From CBDHHC01 sp965263345 (GTDB lineage: Bacteria; Pseudomonadota; Alphaproteobacteria; Rhizobiales; CBDHHC01): 64,000 nt of DNA. The stretch is from assembly GCA_965263345.1 (NCBI GenBank), contig CBDHHC010000005.1, forward strand, positions 1-64,000, read 5' to 3'. The stretch's first letter is position 1. Each line of letters starts with the position of its first letter. The notes below the pieces were generated by a model. The model was not told the DNA's origin. It made no database searches and was given only the letters and a program-made list of their open reading frames with translations. Below are positions 10,081 through 19,325 of this stretch, in pieces. Both the position numbers and the translations under genes were made by a program.

Positions 10081-10866
10081 ATGTATGCAGCTAAAATATC
10101 AGTTCCATTAAATCCAGATGAGAATAACCAATCACTAACACAAACATTTGAACTACTTTTAAGAGCTTGGCGTGAGAATGGCCAAATATTAGGACGTGAG
10201 AACCCACTTTTTCTTAATCATAATGAAATTGTTGCAACGACTCTGATCCCTGAAGAAGACTCGCTTGACCATAAATATAATACTGAGATCATAGATCAAT
10301 GGTTCAGCAAAATTGGTGACGTCTCGAATAATAATCTTGATGTGAGAATAGTAGGCGTTTCTCCCCTATCAGGAGGAACATGTTCTGGCGAGACCTCAAG
10401 TTCATATATTTTATATACTAATCATCGGTCATTTTCCCCACCATTGCGTTGTGGTGATAGTTCGCTACCAATCCCAATTTATAAAATTGCGCCAGAAATC
10501 TCTGGATCACGTTCTTATATAACCAACTGGCAACTGAATTATCAGTCCTGTGATACCTTGCATTCAAATTCGGCTGTTGGCGAACAGTTTGGACAACGGC
10601 AAGTGCAGCAGTTTGATAGCCCTTTGTCAAAAGAAGGACGCTCAATCTGCGAGAAAATAGAAAAGCACACTGGCGTTCCAACTTACTATTATATTGCAAA
10701 GCCAAATGGTAAATCTTTAAGACAAGAAAAGAAGCGGACCTGCCCTTCATGCAACTCAAAATGGTTTTTAAAAGAGCCCTGGCACGATATTTTTGATTTT
10801 AAGTGTGATAATTGCCGTCTTATTTCTAATATTGCGTGGTCGGTTCGGAAAACAAAGAAAACATAA
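10081..10866 (+). CDS. DUF2310-like zinc-ribbon protein
   Basis: The 261-residue protein ends in a zinc ribbon, CPSCNSKW then FDFKCDNCRLISNIAW, with two CxxC pairs about 25 residues apart. This matches my recollection of the DUF2310 family, described as possibly nucleic-acid-binding. The N-terminal ~200 residues show no catalytic motif I recognise. Its role is unknown. The gene is flanked upstream by the carbamoyltransferase and downstream by a convergent glycosyltransferase, with no operon partner. Confidence 0.6.
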   Translation: MYAAKISVPLNPDENNQSLTQTFELLLRAWRENGQILGRENPLFLNHNEIVATTLIPEEDSLDHKYNTEIIDQWFSKIGDVSNNNLDVRIVGVSPLSGGTCSGETSSSYILYTNHRSFSPPLRCGDSSLPIPIYKIAPEISGSRSYITNWQLNYQSCDTLHSNSAVGEQFGQRQVQQFDSPLSKEGRSICEKIEKHTGVPTYYYIAKPNGKSLRQEKKRTCPSCNSKWFLKEPWHDIFDFKCDNCRLISNIAWSVRKTKKT

Positions 10867-10883
10867 GAAACTACTTGAGTTGT

Positions 10884-11867
10884 TTATAAGAAAATTTTCT
10901 CCCAAACTTCAGCTCTGTTATCCCAGGTATAAAATGTCTGAGTGTTTACCGCTCCATGATGTAATTTTAACCAGGCGTCGTCATCTCTTAAGATTTCAAT
11001 AATGGCTTGTCCCATTGCATTTTTATCTTTCGCAATAATTCCATTTTTCTCATGATCAACTCTTTCTGATAAAACACCAATTCCTAAAGTTACGATTGGT
11101 AAACCGCATGCAGTTGCTTCATGTGCTGCATTGCAGAATGTCTCTTCCAAATGACCTGGATATATTAAAAGCCTTGCTTGTGAATAAGCTTGAGCTAATT
11201 GTTCATGAGGAACACGACCAATTAATTTAATTTGATATTTAGCAGCTTCTTCAGGTGATATTTTTACTCTTTCAATATCTGTGAACAAATGAAGTTCAGC
11301 TTCAGGTATTATCGGATTAATTTGCTCTTTCCAACTTTCAATTACAATATCAAGATTCCTATGGGCAGCAGATGAAAAAATTGCAATGGGTTTCTCTGGA
11401 ACAGAACGCTTCACTTTGCTATTGATAAAGAATTCATCAATGCCATGCTCAATAATATGTCTGCTTTTATATGGAATTATACCTGGTGTTGTTTCAAAAT
11501 TATATTTTGATAAAAATACGGCCGATGGATTGTGCCTGAAAATGCCCCATACGCATTTCTTAAAACGTGACCATTTATTCATTGGATTATGTATCCAAAG
11601 AGCTGACTTTTTTGCCGTGACTAAACCTAATCCCTTTGGATAGAGATTTGCTATCGCTAAATCATAGTTTGTTTTATTAATTTTGTTGTCCCAGATCACG
11701 CCATTATATTCTTCTTTGTTCTCAACGGGACTAAAGCACTCAACATAATGTCCACGAGCAGCTAAGCTCTCGGCTAAGGATATTGTTGTATTGCCTACAC
11801 CTCTGAGCTTACCTTTCATTTTTCCTGATATGGCATATCTTGGCGCTATAAATATAATTGAACTCAT
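10884..11867 (-). CDS. Glycosyltransferase (GT4-like, GT-B fold)
   Basis: This 327-residue protein has the two-lobed GT-B pattern. An N-terminal acceptor lobe begins with IIFIAPRYAISGKMKGK and the glycine segment RGVGNTTISLAESLAARGH. The C-terminal donor lobe contains LIGRVPHEQLAQAYSQA and the sugar-nucleotide motif HLEETFCNAAHEATACGLP. It probably adds a sugar to a surface glycan or lipid. There are no other glycan genes beside it, so substrate and pathway are open. It is convergent with the DUF2310 gene and leaves 18 bases between the two stops. Confidence 0.78.
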   Translation of the reverse strand: MSSIIFIAPRYAISGKMKGKLRGVGNTTISLAESLAARGHYVECFSPVENKEEYNGVIWDNKINKTNYDLAIANLYPKGLGLVTAKKSALWIHNPMNKWSRFKKCVWGIFRHNPSAVFLSKYNFETTPGIIPYKSRHIIEHGIDEFFINSKVKRSVPEKPIAIFSSAAHRNLDIVIESWKEQINPIIPEAELHLFTDIERVKISPEEAAKYQIKLIGRVPHEQLAQAYSQARLLIYPGHLEETFCNAAHEATACGLPIVTLGIGVLSERVDHEKNGIIAKDKNAMGQAIIEILRDDDAWLKLHHGAVNTQTFYTWDNRAEVWEKIFL

Positions 11868-12101
11868 TTATTTTGCTTTTTAGTTTCTTTCTGTTTTTTT
11901 TCGTCATGCTATTTCACTTGAATAAAAAAGCAAGGAAAACCTGTTAAGTCAGATAAATAATTTAGTTTATAATTAAATATTGAGATAAGCTGTGCTTAGA
12001 GAATATATTATTACTTACCTACTTATCATATGTCATTAATAGCCCTTATCCTCATGTCGTGATATAAAGGCTCTTCTGTGGTATTTGATGAGGAATATAG
12101 A

Positions 12102-12491
12102 ATGCTTACATTTCATATGATAGATAATGCCCCTCAACCTGTTGCTCCGTTTTCGCATGCTGTGGAAGTTGACGGCTGGGTTTTTGTAACTGGCCAAATG
12201 CCAACTTGGCCTGAAGATCCAAATAAAGCTCTTCCTGAAGGTATTGAACAACAAACAAAGCGTGTCATGGAAAACCTAAAGATTGTTCTTTCTGGAGTGA
12301 ATACTAATTTAGAACAAGTTGTACAAATGCGTGTTTATCTGACAGATTTTGAACGGGATTATGCGGATATGAATATAGCTTATGCGTCTTATTTTGAACC
12401 AAATAAACTTCCAGCAAGAACATGTGTTGGTGTTTCTGGGCTGGCCGTCGGGGCTTTGGTTGAAATTGATTGTATTGCTAAATCCTTATGA
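12102..12491 (+). CDS. RidA family protein
   Basis: A small protein of 129 residues with the RidA/YjgF/UK114 fold. Typical segments are PVAPFSHAVEVDGWVFVTGQ, a central NLKIVLSGVNTNLEQVVQMRVYLTDF and the C-terminal PARTCVGVSGLAVGALVEID. The conserved arginine (PARTCV) that binds the carboxylate of imine substrates is present. RidA enzymes hydrolyse reactive enamine/imine intermediates. ATG at 12102 has AGGA seven bases upstream and is preferred to GTG at 12078. The stop overlaps the start of the asparaginase-like gene by 4 bases, implying translational coupling. Confidence 0.85.
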   Translation: MLTFHMIDNAPQPVAPFSHAVEVDGWVFVTGQMPTWPEDPNKALPEGIEQQTKRVMENLKIVLSGVNTNLEQVVQMRVYLTDFERDYADMNIAYASYFEPNKLPARTCVGVSGLAVGALVEIDCIAKSL

Positions 12492-12979
12492 AAGATGTTC
12501 GTATTCTCGTTACTGGCGGTACCATCGACCAAATTAGAGATCTTGAGACTAAGGATGAGTATTTTCTAGAAAATAATAACTCGCATATTCCAAAAATTTT
12601 AGAGTTAGGACGATGTTACCATCCAATTATCGAAGTTCTTATGCTTATTGATAGCCAATTTATGACATTAGGTGACCGTGAAAGACTTGCCAAAGCAATC
12701 CTAGATGCTCCTGAAGATTCTCTCGTGGTGACGCATGGTACCATCACTCTGGCTGAAACTGCACAATTTCTTCAGAGCTATATGTTAAAAAAAACTGTTG
12801 TTTTAACTGGTGCTATTGTTCCATTCTCTTCTGGCGGATCTGATAGTGAATTTAATCTTGGTGGTGCAATCATTGCTTCGCAAACTCTTAGTCCAGGCGT
12901 ATATGGTGTTATGAATGGTAAGGTGTTTGAAGCTCAGGATATTCGCAAGAATACTGTTTTAGAAAGATTTGATGTTTAG
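12488..12979 (+). CDS. Short asparaginase-domain protein
   Basis: At 163 residues this matches only the N-terminal catalytic domain of type I/II L-asparaginases (about 330 residues). It keeps the first catalytic threonine motif VTGGTIDQ and the second, VVTHGTITLAETA. The C-terminal domain is absent, and the next gene already overlaps the 3' end by 4 bases on the other strand, so there is no room for it. Free-standing short versions occur in other bacteria, so this is probably a real subfamily rather than a truncation. Coupling with RidA suggests a joint role on an amide or imine metabolite. Confidence 0.7.
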   Translation: MKDVRILVTGGTIDQIRDLETKDEYFLENNNSHIPKILELGRCYHPIIEVLMLIDSQFMTLGDRERLAKAILDAPEDSLVVTHGTITLAETAQFLQSYMLKKTVVLTGAIVPFSSGGSDSEFNLGGAIIASQTLSPGVYGVMNGKVFEAQDIRKNTVLERFDV

Positions 12980-13602
12980 GTGAATTTGTTCAGTGAATTG
13001 CTTTTAATTATTTCAATAAAATTATTCGCAGAGTGCTCTAATGATCCACTATTATCAATGATATAATCAGCTTGTGAAGCTGGCATATCAACTTGTCTTT
13101 CAAGGCGTGCCTTGATAGCATTGCTATCTTCTCGTCCTCTTGATATCAAACGTTCAAGTAGAATTTCTTTATCAACTTTAATGTTTACTACTATCGTATT
13201 TGGCCAATTCTCTTTGACTTGCCCTATGGTCCTTCGTGACAGGTTTAAGATGATGGTGGACCCCGCTTCCAAGCTCTCTTTTACATCCAGAGAAATTGCA
13301 TAATGAAGGTTGTGGGCGTCCCAGCTGATAAAAAAAGCATTTTGAAGTTCAAGAGCTTTGAACTCTTCAATGCTTATTGGTATATGATCCTCACCTACTT
13401 GATCCTGTCGTGTAATAAGCCTTTTGGGAAATATAATTTTTTCATATTTTTTTAAATGCTCACGAGCTGCGTTAATTAAACTATCTTTTCCAGATCCACT
13501 TGGCCCCACGACAGCAACGAGCAACCCTGTTTGATTGTCTGTCTTTAAAGCTGCTTTATTTTCAGGCCGATCAGGCAATTTTTTCTCCTGCTTTCCAAAC
13601 AT
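12976..13602 (-). CDS. phnN: Ribose 1,5-bisphosphate phosphokinase PhnN
   Basis: A guanylate-kinase-like P-loop protein of 208 residues with Walker A VVGPSGSGKDSL, which carries the Asp typical of PhnN. It turns ribose 1,5-bisphosphate into PRPP, returning the ribose from C-P lyase to nucleotide metabolism. About 25 extra residues precede the P-loop. The start lies inside phnM with a 32-base overlap, so translation is probably coupled. It is the last gene of the phn operon, and its stop overlaps the convergent asparaginase-like gene by 4 bases. Confidence 0.9.
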   Translation of the reverse strand: MFGKQEKKLPDRPENKAALKTDNQTGLLVAVVGPSGSGKDSLINAAREHLKKYEKIIFPKRLITRQDQVGEDHIPISIEEFKALELQNAFFISWDAHNLHYAISLDVKESLEAGSTIILNLSRRTIGQVKENWPNTIVVNIKVDKEILLERLISRGREDSNAIKARLERQVDMPASQADYIIDNSGSLEHSANNFIEIIKSNSLNKFT

Positions 13603-14713
13603 CTAAAATTATTGGAGCACTCTCATAAGGGCGGAAACGAACTAAGTCTGCTCTTTTTCCGATTGCTATTACGCCTCGATCATTCAAACCAATACTTTCT
13701 GCGGGTGTCTTTGTGATCATGTTTATTGCTTGTGGCAGGCTTATGCCTTCAACTTTTTCACTTAATATCATCGCCGCAAATAAAAGCGATGAAGGAACAT
13801 AATCACTAGAAATAATATCTAGAATTTCATGCCCTGCTAACTCGCGAGCTGAGATATTTCCTGAGTGTGATTTTCCTCGAACTATATTAGGGCCACCCAT
13901 CATGACTGCGATATTTGCATCATGAGAGGCTTTTGCAGCTTCTAATGTTGTTGGGAACTCCGCTATTGAAATCTGTTCTTTTATTGCCTGCTCAACATGT
14001 TCGCTTGTTGCATCATCATGACTGGCTAATGTGATTTGATGTTGTTTTGCGCGTTCTACAACAGCATTGCGATTGTTATCGCTATATTTTTCCTGGTCAG
14101 CCCGTCGAGCTGACATAAACTCTTCAAGCTCTTTATCTGATAAACCAAACTTTCCCTGATAGTAGTTCGCATATAACTCAACATCAACAAACTGTCTCTG
14201 GCCCGGAGTGTGGTCCATAACGGATAATAATCGAACTCTCTCCAGAACAATCAGAGGATCAAGCAATTCAATCAGTCTCCCATAACTCACCTCGCATCTT
14301 AGGTGAATGTAATGGTCAGCTTTCAGTGTTTGTGCCTTTGTGTGTTTTATTACACCATGACATAAGTCATCTACCATCATCACTCGAACTGAGTTTGTAT
14401 TTACATCACCAATACAAATGGCATTTAAAACTGTCGTGATCCCAACAGATGCTAATTCTCTGTCATGGTTTAATATGGCTGCGTCTGCAGGCCAATATGT
14501 TTTAGGCCTTGGCATAACGTGGCGCTCAAGATTATCTGTATGCAACTCTATAAGCCCAGGAATGATAAAGTCGCCGTTGCAATCTATTGCAGAGGCCAGC
14601 TCAGTATTTCCTTCATCTATTGAAGAAATTTTCCCATCTTCTATCACAAGAGAGCCACTAATGATCTCATCTGGTAAGACAATCTGGGCGTTTTTTAAAA
14701 TTAATTCTGACAT
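13571..14713 (-). CDS. phnM: Ribophosphonate triphosphate hydrolase PhnM
   Basis: This 380-residue amidohydrolase-superfamily enzyme is close to the E. coli length (378). Metal-site segments include PGLIELHTDNLERHVMPRP near the N-terminus and the later ASHDDATSEHVEQA. It removes pyrophosphate from ribose-1-phosphonate 5-triphosphate to give the substrate of the C-P lyase core. It shares one base with the phnL stop upstream and overlaps phnN downstream. Nothing unusual is seen. Confidence 0.94.
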   Translation of the reverse strand: MSELILKNAQIVLPDEIISGSLVIEDGKISSIDEGNTELASAIDCNGDFIIPGLIELHTDNLERHVMPRPKTYWPADAAILNHDRELASVGITTVLNAICIGDVNTNSVRVMMVDDLCHGVIKHTKAQTLKADHYIHLRCEVSYGRLIELLDPLIVLERVRLLSVMDHTPGQRQFVDVELYANYYQGKFGLSDKELEEFMSARRADQEKYSDNNRNAVVERAKQHQITLASHDDATSEHVEQAIKEQISIAEFPTTLEAAKASHDANIAVMMGGPNIVRGKSHSGNISARELAGHEILDIISSDYVPSSLLFAAMILSEKVEGISLPQAINMITKTPAESIGLNDRGVIAIGKRADLVRFRPYESAPIILDVWKAGEKIA

Positions 14714-15408
14714 TAATGAGTAGACCTATAATTCATTACATTAAAAATTCGCGATGAGACTTCATCGCGCACAGCTTCGTCGTGAAAGATGCCAACGATT
14801 GCACTTCCAGATGTACGAGCTTTTTGAATTAATTCAATGACAATTTTTCTATTTCCAGCATCAAGTGATGCTGTTGGTTCATCCAGAAGCAGTAGCGGAT
14901 AAGGAGCAATAAACCCACGCGCAATATTGACACGCTGCTGCTCTCCTCCTGAGAATGTTACAGGTGATAATTGCCATAAACTCTCAGGAATATTCAGAAG
15001 ACTTAGAAGTTCCCTTGCTTTTTCTTTAGCTTCTTCTTCTGTTGCCCCTCTTTCTATGAGTGGTTCAGCAACAATTTGTAGTGTTGGCACACGAGGAATA
15101 ACTCTTAGGAATTGTGATATATACCCAATCGTATCTCTTCGTAATTTTAGGATATCTCTTGCATCTGCCCCAGCTAAATTGACCCATTGATCATTATATT
15201 TTACAAGAATTTCACCTTCATTGCAAAGATAGTTCCCATATATCAAGCGCATCAGAGTACTTTTCCCGCTTCCTGATGGCCCCATCAGGGTTACGGATTC
15301 TTTTGCTTCAACCTCTAAGCTAATCTCTTGAATCACCGGAATTTTTATGCCGCCTTGAGAGTGGAGCGTAAAGTTTTTGCTGACATTATTTATCTTTAGT
15401 ATTTCCAT
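14713..15408 (-). CDS. phnL: C-P lyase ABC-type ATPase PhnL
   Basis: An ABC ATPase of 231 residues with Walker A LMGPSGSGKSTL, signature FSGGEQQRVNIARG, Walker B LLLLDEPTASLD and the H-loop GIFHDE. PhnL acts with PhnK on the C-P lyase core complex rather than in membrane transport. It lies ten bases after phnK, in the usual K-L-M order. Family and context agree. Confidence 0.93.
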   Translation of the reverse strand: MEILKINNVSKNFTLHSQGGIKIPVIQEISLEVEAKESVTLMGPSGSGKSTLMRLIYGNYLCNEGEILVKYNDQWVNLAGADARDILKLRRDTIGYISQFLRVIPRVPTLQIVAEPLIERGATEEEAKEKARELLSLLNIPESLWQLSPVTFSGGEQQRVNIARGFIAPYPLLLLDEPTASLDAGNRKIVIELIQKARTSGSAIVGIFHDEAVRDEVSSRIFNVMNYRSTH

Positions 15409-15418
15409 GTCATGCCTC

Positions 15419-16198
15419 TTATGGTGTCAGAACAGATGACACTAATAATTGCGTATATGAATCTTGAGGATCGTCCAGAACCTGATCGGTTAATCCCATT
15501 TCAACTACTTTACCCTTACGCATTACAATTAATCTGTGAGATAGAAGGCGTGCAACTGCCAGATCGTGGGTAACGATTATCACAGAGAGTTTCATATCTT
15601 GTACCAAACTTCTGATAAGGTCTAACAGTCTCGCTTGAACTGAAACATCCAACCCGCCTGTCGGTTCATCCATAAATATCAATCTTGGTACAGTTACCAG
15701 GTTTCGTGCTATCTGCAATCTTTGTTGCATTCCACCAGAAAAAGTTTGCGGTAGGTGGTCTATACGGCTTTCATCTATCTCAACTTTTTTCAACCAATCT
15801 ATCGCTGTTTCGCGAATATTGCCATAATGTCTATTGCCTACGGCCATCAAACGTTCGCCAACATTGGCACCAGCACTAACAGGCATCCGCAAGCCATCTC
15901 GTGCATGTTGATGAACAAACCCCCAGTCTGTCCGCATCAACATACGTTGTTCTGGTTCCGACATCTGATATATATCTACAAAATCACCAAGTCTATTATG
16001 ATAGAGAACTTGTCCTTGATCAGGTTTTAAATTTGTCGAAAGACATTTTAAAAGTGTGGTTTTGCCAGATCCTGACTCACCTACAATTCCAAGTACTTCT
16101 CCTGGCCAAAGATCAAATGAAATTGCCTCACATGCTGTCAGGTTCTCATAATATTTCCAAACATTTTCAGCACGTAAGATTGGTTGTTCTTCGGTCAT
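15419..16198 (-). CDS. phnK: C-P lyase ABC-type ATPase PhnK
   Basis: An ABC ATPase of 259 residues, like E. coli PhnK (252). Walker A is VGESGSGKTTL, the signature FSGGMQQRLQIARN, Walker B LIFMDEPTGGLD and the H-loop VTHDLAVARL. PhnK docks on PhnJ in the GHIJK complex. The insert HQHARDGLRMPVSAGANVGE is characteristic of this family. Its start shares one base with the phnJ stop, so it depends on translation of the phnJ 3' part for coupling. Confidence 0.94.
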   Translation of the reverse strand: MTEEQPILRAENVWKYYENLTACEAISFDLWPGEVLGIVGESGSGKTTLLKCLSTNLKPDQGQVLYHNRLGDFVDIYQMSEPEQRMLMRTDWGFVHQHARDGLRMPVSAGANVGERLMAVGNRHYGNIRETAIDWLKKVEIDESRIDHLPQTFSGGMQQRLQIARNLVTVPRLIFMDEPTGGLDVSVQARLLDLIRSLVQDMKLSVIIVTHDLAVARLLSHRLIVMRKGKVVEMGLTDQVLDDPQDSYTQLLVSSVLTP

Positions 16199-17047
16199 TA
16201 ACGTTTGCCTCTTAAAATTTGTTGTTTTTCACAAAAGTCAGTGTCTGAACAAACAAACATTCGACCACCTTTATCGTCTGTAATGACCTCATCTAAAAAT
16301 GATCCTTTGTAACCACAAAGCGCACATGGTTGATTCCATTTTTGGATTTCAAAGGGATAATCATCAAAATCAATACTGACGACTTTTGTATATGGAGGAA
16401 TAGCGTAAATACGTTTTTCCCGCCCTGCTCCGAATAATTGCAGAGCTGCCATCTTATGCATTTTCGGGTTATCAAATTTTGGAATTGGAGATGGGTCCAT
16501 GACATATCTGTCATTAACTACCACAGGATAGGCATAAGTTGTTGCGATATGTCCCTGGTGGGCAATATCCTCATAGAGCTTAACATGCATAAGACCGTAT
16601 TCACTTAGAGCATGCATCTTGCGTGTTTCTGTTTCTCTCGGTTCAAGAAAACGAAGTGGTTCAGGGATCGGAACCTGATAAATCAAGAATCTGATCATCA
16701 TTTAGATTTTGCTCAGGTATACGATGTCTTGTTTGTACCAGCGTTGCTTCTTGTGTTTCAGTTGTTGTTTCAACACCCGTTGTACGTTCAAAAAATTTTC
16801 TGATGCTCACAGCATTTGTTGTATCATCTGCGCCTTGGTCGATTACTTTTAGCTTGTCCTCTTTTCCGATTACGGAGGCTGTCACCTGTACGCCTCCGGT
16901 TCCCCACCCGTAAGGCATTGGCATTTCTCTGCTTGCAAAGGGGACCTGGTAACCTGGGATTGCCACAGCCTTTAAGAGCGACCTGCGAATCATGCGCTTG
17001 GTCTGCTCATCTAAATACGCGAAGTTATAATTCTCTTCTTGGGTCAT
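16198..17047 (-). pseudogene. phnJ: phnJ, radical-SAM C-P lyase catalytic subunit, split by one extra base
   Basis: PhnJ cleaves the C-P bond. Together the two reading frames give a full-length PhnJ of about 280 residues. The first frame (17047 to about 16685) encodes NYNFAYLDEQTKRMIRRSL with the glycyl-radical Gly32 in AIPGYQVPF, ends RHRIPEQNLNDDQIL, and then hits a stop soon after. The second frame (from about 16683 to 16198) picks up exactly at IYQVPIPEPLRF. It contains the iron-sulfur and catalytic cysteines, CALCGYKG and FVCSDTDFC. Removing one base near 16684 (context attcttgattt on the minus strand) restores E. coli-like continuity. This may be a true mutation, a programmed +1 shift or a sequencing error. 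Both halves look otherwise undecayed. Confidence 0.88.
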
Positions 17048-17059
17048 AATTCAAATATT

Positions 17060-18163
17060 CTATTCTGCAGCTTTTTCTTTAAGTGCTATCTCTTGCCGCA
17101 TTTTGCGTAACAGCTCTAATTCAGACTGGAAGTCCACATAATGGGGTAGTTTCAAATGTTCTACAAAACCGGTTGCCTGCACATTATCCGAATGAGACAG
17201 AACAAATTCTTCATCTTGAGCAGGTCCACTAGTTGATTCATTTAATTCTTTTGCTCTTAAGGCTCGGTCTACCAAAGCCATAGACATTGCTTTACGTTCA
17301 CAATGTCCGAATGTTAATCCATACCCTCTTGTAAATTGAGGCGGCACTTCAGAAGATCCTTTGAACTGATTGATCATCTCACATTCTGTTATTGTGATAT
17401 CTGCTATTTCAATTTCAAAACCAAGCTCTTCAGGTGTGAATGCAACCCTTACTTCTCCAATTCGAATTTCGCCGGCGAATGGGTGATTGCGACCATAGCC
17501 ACGTTGTGTTGAATAGCCGAGCGCCAATAAAAATCCCTCATCTCCTCTGACAAGATTTTGTAAGCGCAAATCTCTTGTTGCGGGAAAGGAAAGTGAGTCA
17601 CGTGTTATATCTCCAACCTCTTTTTCAGATTGGTTTTCCGCACCAAACCCATTAGGATGTTCTATCAGCCCTTCATCATTTAGCAATTCAAGAACACGAG
17701 GCATATTTTCTTCAAGTCCTTGACTATCGCTTTCAGCACTTATGTCCGTTTTTCCTTCAGCTTCGAGCATAAAATCAATCAGACGATGGGTGTAATCAAA
17801 TGTTGGGCCAAGAATCTGTCCGCCAGGTAAGTCTTTGTAGGCTGCAGAAATACGTCTGTGTAAATTCATATCAGATGTATCGACTGGCTCAGAATAACCA
17901 AATCGAGGTAATGTGGTTCGATACGCTCTCACCAGGAATATTGCCTCAATGAGATCGCCTCTTGATTGCTTAATTGCTATTGCTGCCAGGTGCGTGTCAT
18001 AAAGAGACCCCTCTGTCATAACCCGATTGACAGCCAAAGTAAGTTGACTTTCAATCTGTTCTGTAGAGAGTTCTGCGATCTCTGTTGGCCCGCGACGTTT
18101 TTCAGCCAACAATTTATGGGCGTTTTCAATTGCTTTTTCGCCACCTTTAACAGCTACATACAT
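17060..18163 (-). CDS. phnI: C-P lyase core subunit PhnI
   Basis: A 367-residue protein beginning MYVAVKGGEKAIENAH, almost the same as E. coli PhnI. Conserved segments include AIFLVRAYRTTLPRFGYSEP and YKDLPGGQILGPTFDYTHRL. PhnI, with G and H, exchanges the adenine of ATP for the phosphonate, forming a ribose 1-phosphonate triphosphate. It sits between phnH and phnJ with gaps of 6 and 12 bases. No damage is visible. Confidence 0.96.
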   Translation of the reverse strand: MYVAVKGGEKAIENAHKLLAEKRRGPTEIAELSTEQIESQLTLAVNRVMTEGSLYDTHLAAIAIKQSRGDLIEAIFLVRAYRTTLPRFGYSEPVDTSDMNLHRRISAAYKDLPGGQILGPTFDYTHRLIDFMLEAEGKTDISAESDSQGLEENMPRVLELLNDEGLIEHPNGFGAENQSEKEVGDITRDSLSFPATRDLRLQNLVRGDEGFLLALGYSTQRGYGRNHPFAGEIRIGEVRVAFTPEELGFEIEIADITITECEMINQFKGSSEVPPQFTRGYGLTFGHCERKAMSMALVDRALRAKELNESTSGPAQDEEFVLSHSDNVQATGFVEHLKLPHYVDFQSELELLRKMRQEIALKEKAAE

Positions 18164-18169
18164 AGGCCC

Positions 18170-18769
18170 TCACACAATAATTTTAGTACTACGGGGTAAT
18201 GCTGCAATTTCCCCTTGTGTACTGCAAAAAATAAAATCAACTCCTAGTGGATATTGCTTATGGTTTTCCTGAGCTATCGACCAAAAGTCTTCTTGTAAGC
18301 CTTGTACTTGGAATTGACATGTTGTTTCTATACCTGGTCCAGAGAGTTGAACTTTTTTCCCTGTTTCAAAATTATTTGTATTTATGATTATCGACGCAGA
18401 TTTATCTGGGTAATCTGGAGTTCCTAGACAAATTTGGTTCATAGCTGGTAGTTCTGGTATTTCACCTACAAATATGAAGGCCGCATCTTTACTATTTGTC
18501 ACTTTTGAAGCACCTGTATGGAACGTGATGTAGGATGAAATTTCGTTATGATTTAAACTCTCAGATAACCAGTACGGTGTTTCATAATCCAATAATGTTA
18601 GGGCTGTTGCAGCCATTACTAGATTCAAGGGTAAATCATTTTGATTAAAGGTATCTACTTTCTGAAGTTCACCTGGACGTGACATCACATGTAATAAAGT
18701 GCGAAAAACATTTTGTGCTTCATGTACTGGATTTTTGAAACCAGGTTGCAATTTTTGCTCGTTGGCCAT
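18170..18769 (-). CDS. phnH: C-P lyase core subunit PhnH
   Basis: A 199-residue protein with the family opening GFKNPVHEAQNVFRTLLHVM followed by SRPGE. PhnH is a structural, PLP-transferase-fold subunit of the GHIJ core without known catalytic activity of its own. It is spaced 3 bases from phnG and 6 from phnI, as expected for one translation unit. Confidence 0.94.
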   Translation of the reverse strand: MANEQKLQPGFKNPVHEAQNVFRTLLHVMSRPGELQKVDTFNQNDLPLNLVMAATALTLLDYETPYWLSESLNHNEISSYITFHTGASKVTNSKDAAFIFVGEIPELPAMNQICLGTPDYPDKSASIIINTNNFETGKKVQLSGPGIETTCQFQVQGLQEDFWSIAQENHKQYPLGVDFIFCSTQGEIAALPRSTKIIV

Positions 18770-18772
18770 TTT

Positions 18773-19228
18773 TTAATCCTCGCCCCGTACAAGTGTGAAA
18801 AAATCAACTTTTGTTGCGGAGGCTTTTTTAGAGTCTTGATCGCGTTTGATTATCTCGGCCTGTTCTAAATGAGAAATGAGCTTTTGCTCAAGAAGTTGCT
18901 GGTAATTCTCGTCCTGCATCAAGGCGTCTACTATCGCAGCTTTTTCTGCATATTTGTTTTTTCGACCAGCGACATAACCATGACCGACCAGACCATTCTC
19001 CAAACGGATAGAACAGCGTGTTACAGTCATTTCACCAACATTGAATGGATCGCCGGAACCGCCTGCCCGCCCTCGAACCATAACCAGTCCTTGTTGAGAT
19101 GGACGGATTATTACGAAGCTAGGGTTTATATCAATCTGGTTCCAAAGGTTATTAAATAGGGTTTCTTCTGCTCTCGCTAAAAGTCCCATCCAGCGCTGTC
19201 GGGCTGAAACATCCTCAGAGTGTCCCAT
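18773..19228 (-). CDS. phnG: C-P lyase core subunit PhnG
   Basis: A 151-residue protein with the PhnG segment RQRWMGLLARAEETLF and the central VRGRAGGSGDPFNVGEMTVT followed by RCSIRL. It is the first gene of the minus-strand phn operon and pairs with PhnI in the nucleosidase step. A Pho-box-like site lies about 80 bases upstream. No phnF repressor gene precedes it, unlike E. coli-type operons. Confidence 0.94.
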   Translation of the reverse strand: MGHSEDVSARQRWMGLLARAEETLFNNLWNQIDINPSFVIIRPSQQGLVMVRGRAGGSGDPFNVGEMTVTRCSIRLENGLVGHGYVAGRKNKYAEKAAIVDALMQDENYQQLLEQKLISHLEQAEIIKRDQDSKKASATKVDFFTLVRGED

Positions 19229-19307
19229 AAATCATATTTTCCTTTAAGGGACTCTTTTGGTTGTGTGTATTCTTGTTCATCATTTTATTTTTAATACACT
19301 GAATTAT

Positions 19308-19325
19308 GTTACATCAACATGACAT
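19308..19325 (-). promoter_or_regulatory. Candidate Pho box upstream of phnG
   Basis: On the minus strand two seven-base half-sites, ATGTCAT and ATGTAAC, are separated by GTTG, giving the 11-base period of PhoB sites (alphaproteobacterial consensus close to CTGTCAT twice). The site is about 80 bases upstream of the phnG start, in an AT-rich gap. It suggests control by phosphate starvation. This was found by eye and not scored. Confidence 0.45.

Noticed and set aside
12488..12979. Asparaginase as a truncated pseudogene
   Set aside because: It keeps both catalytic threonine motifs, has a proper start and stop, and short forms occur in other bacteria.
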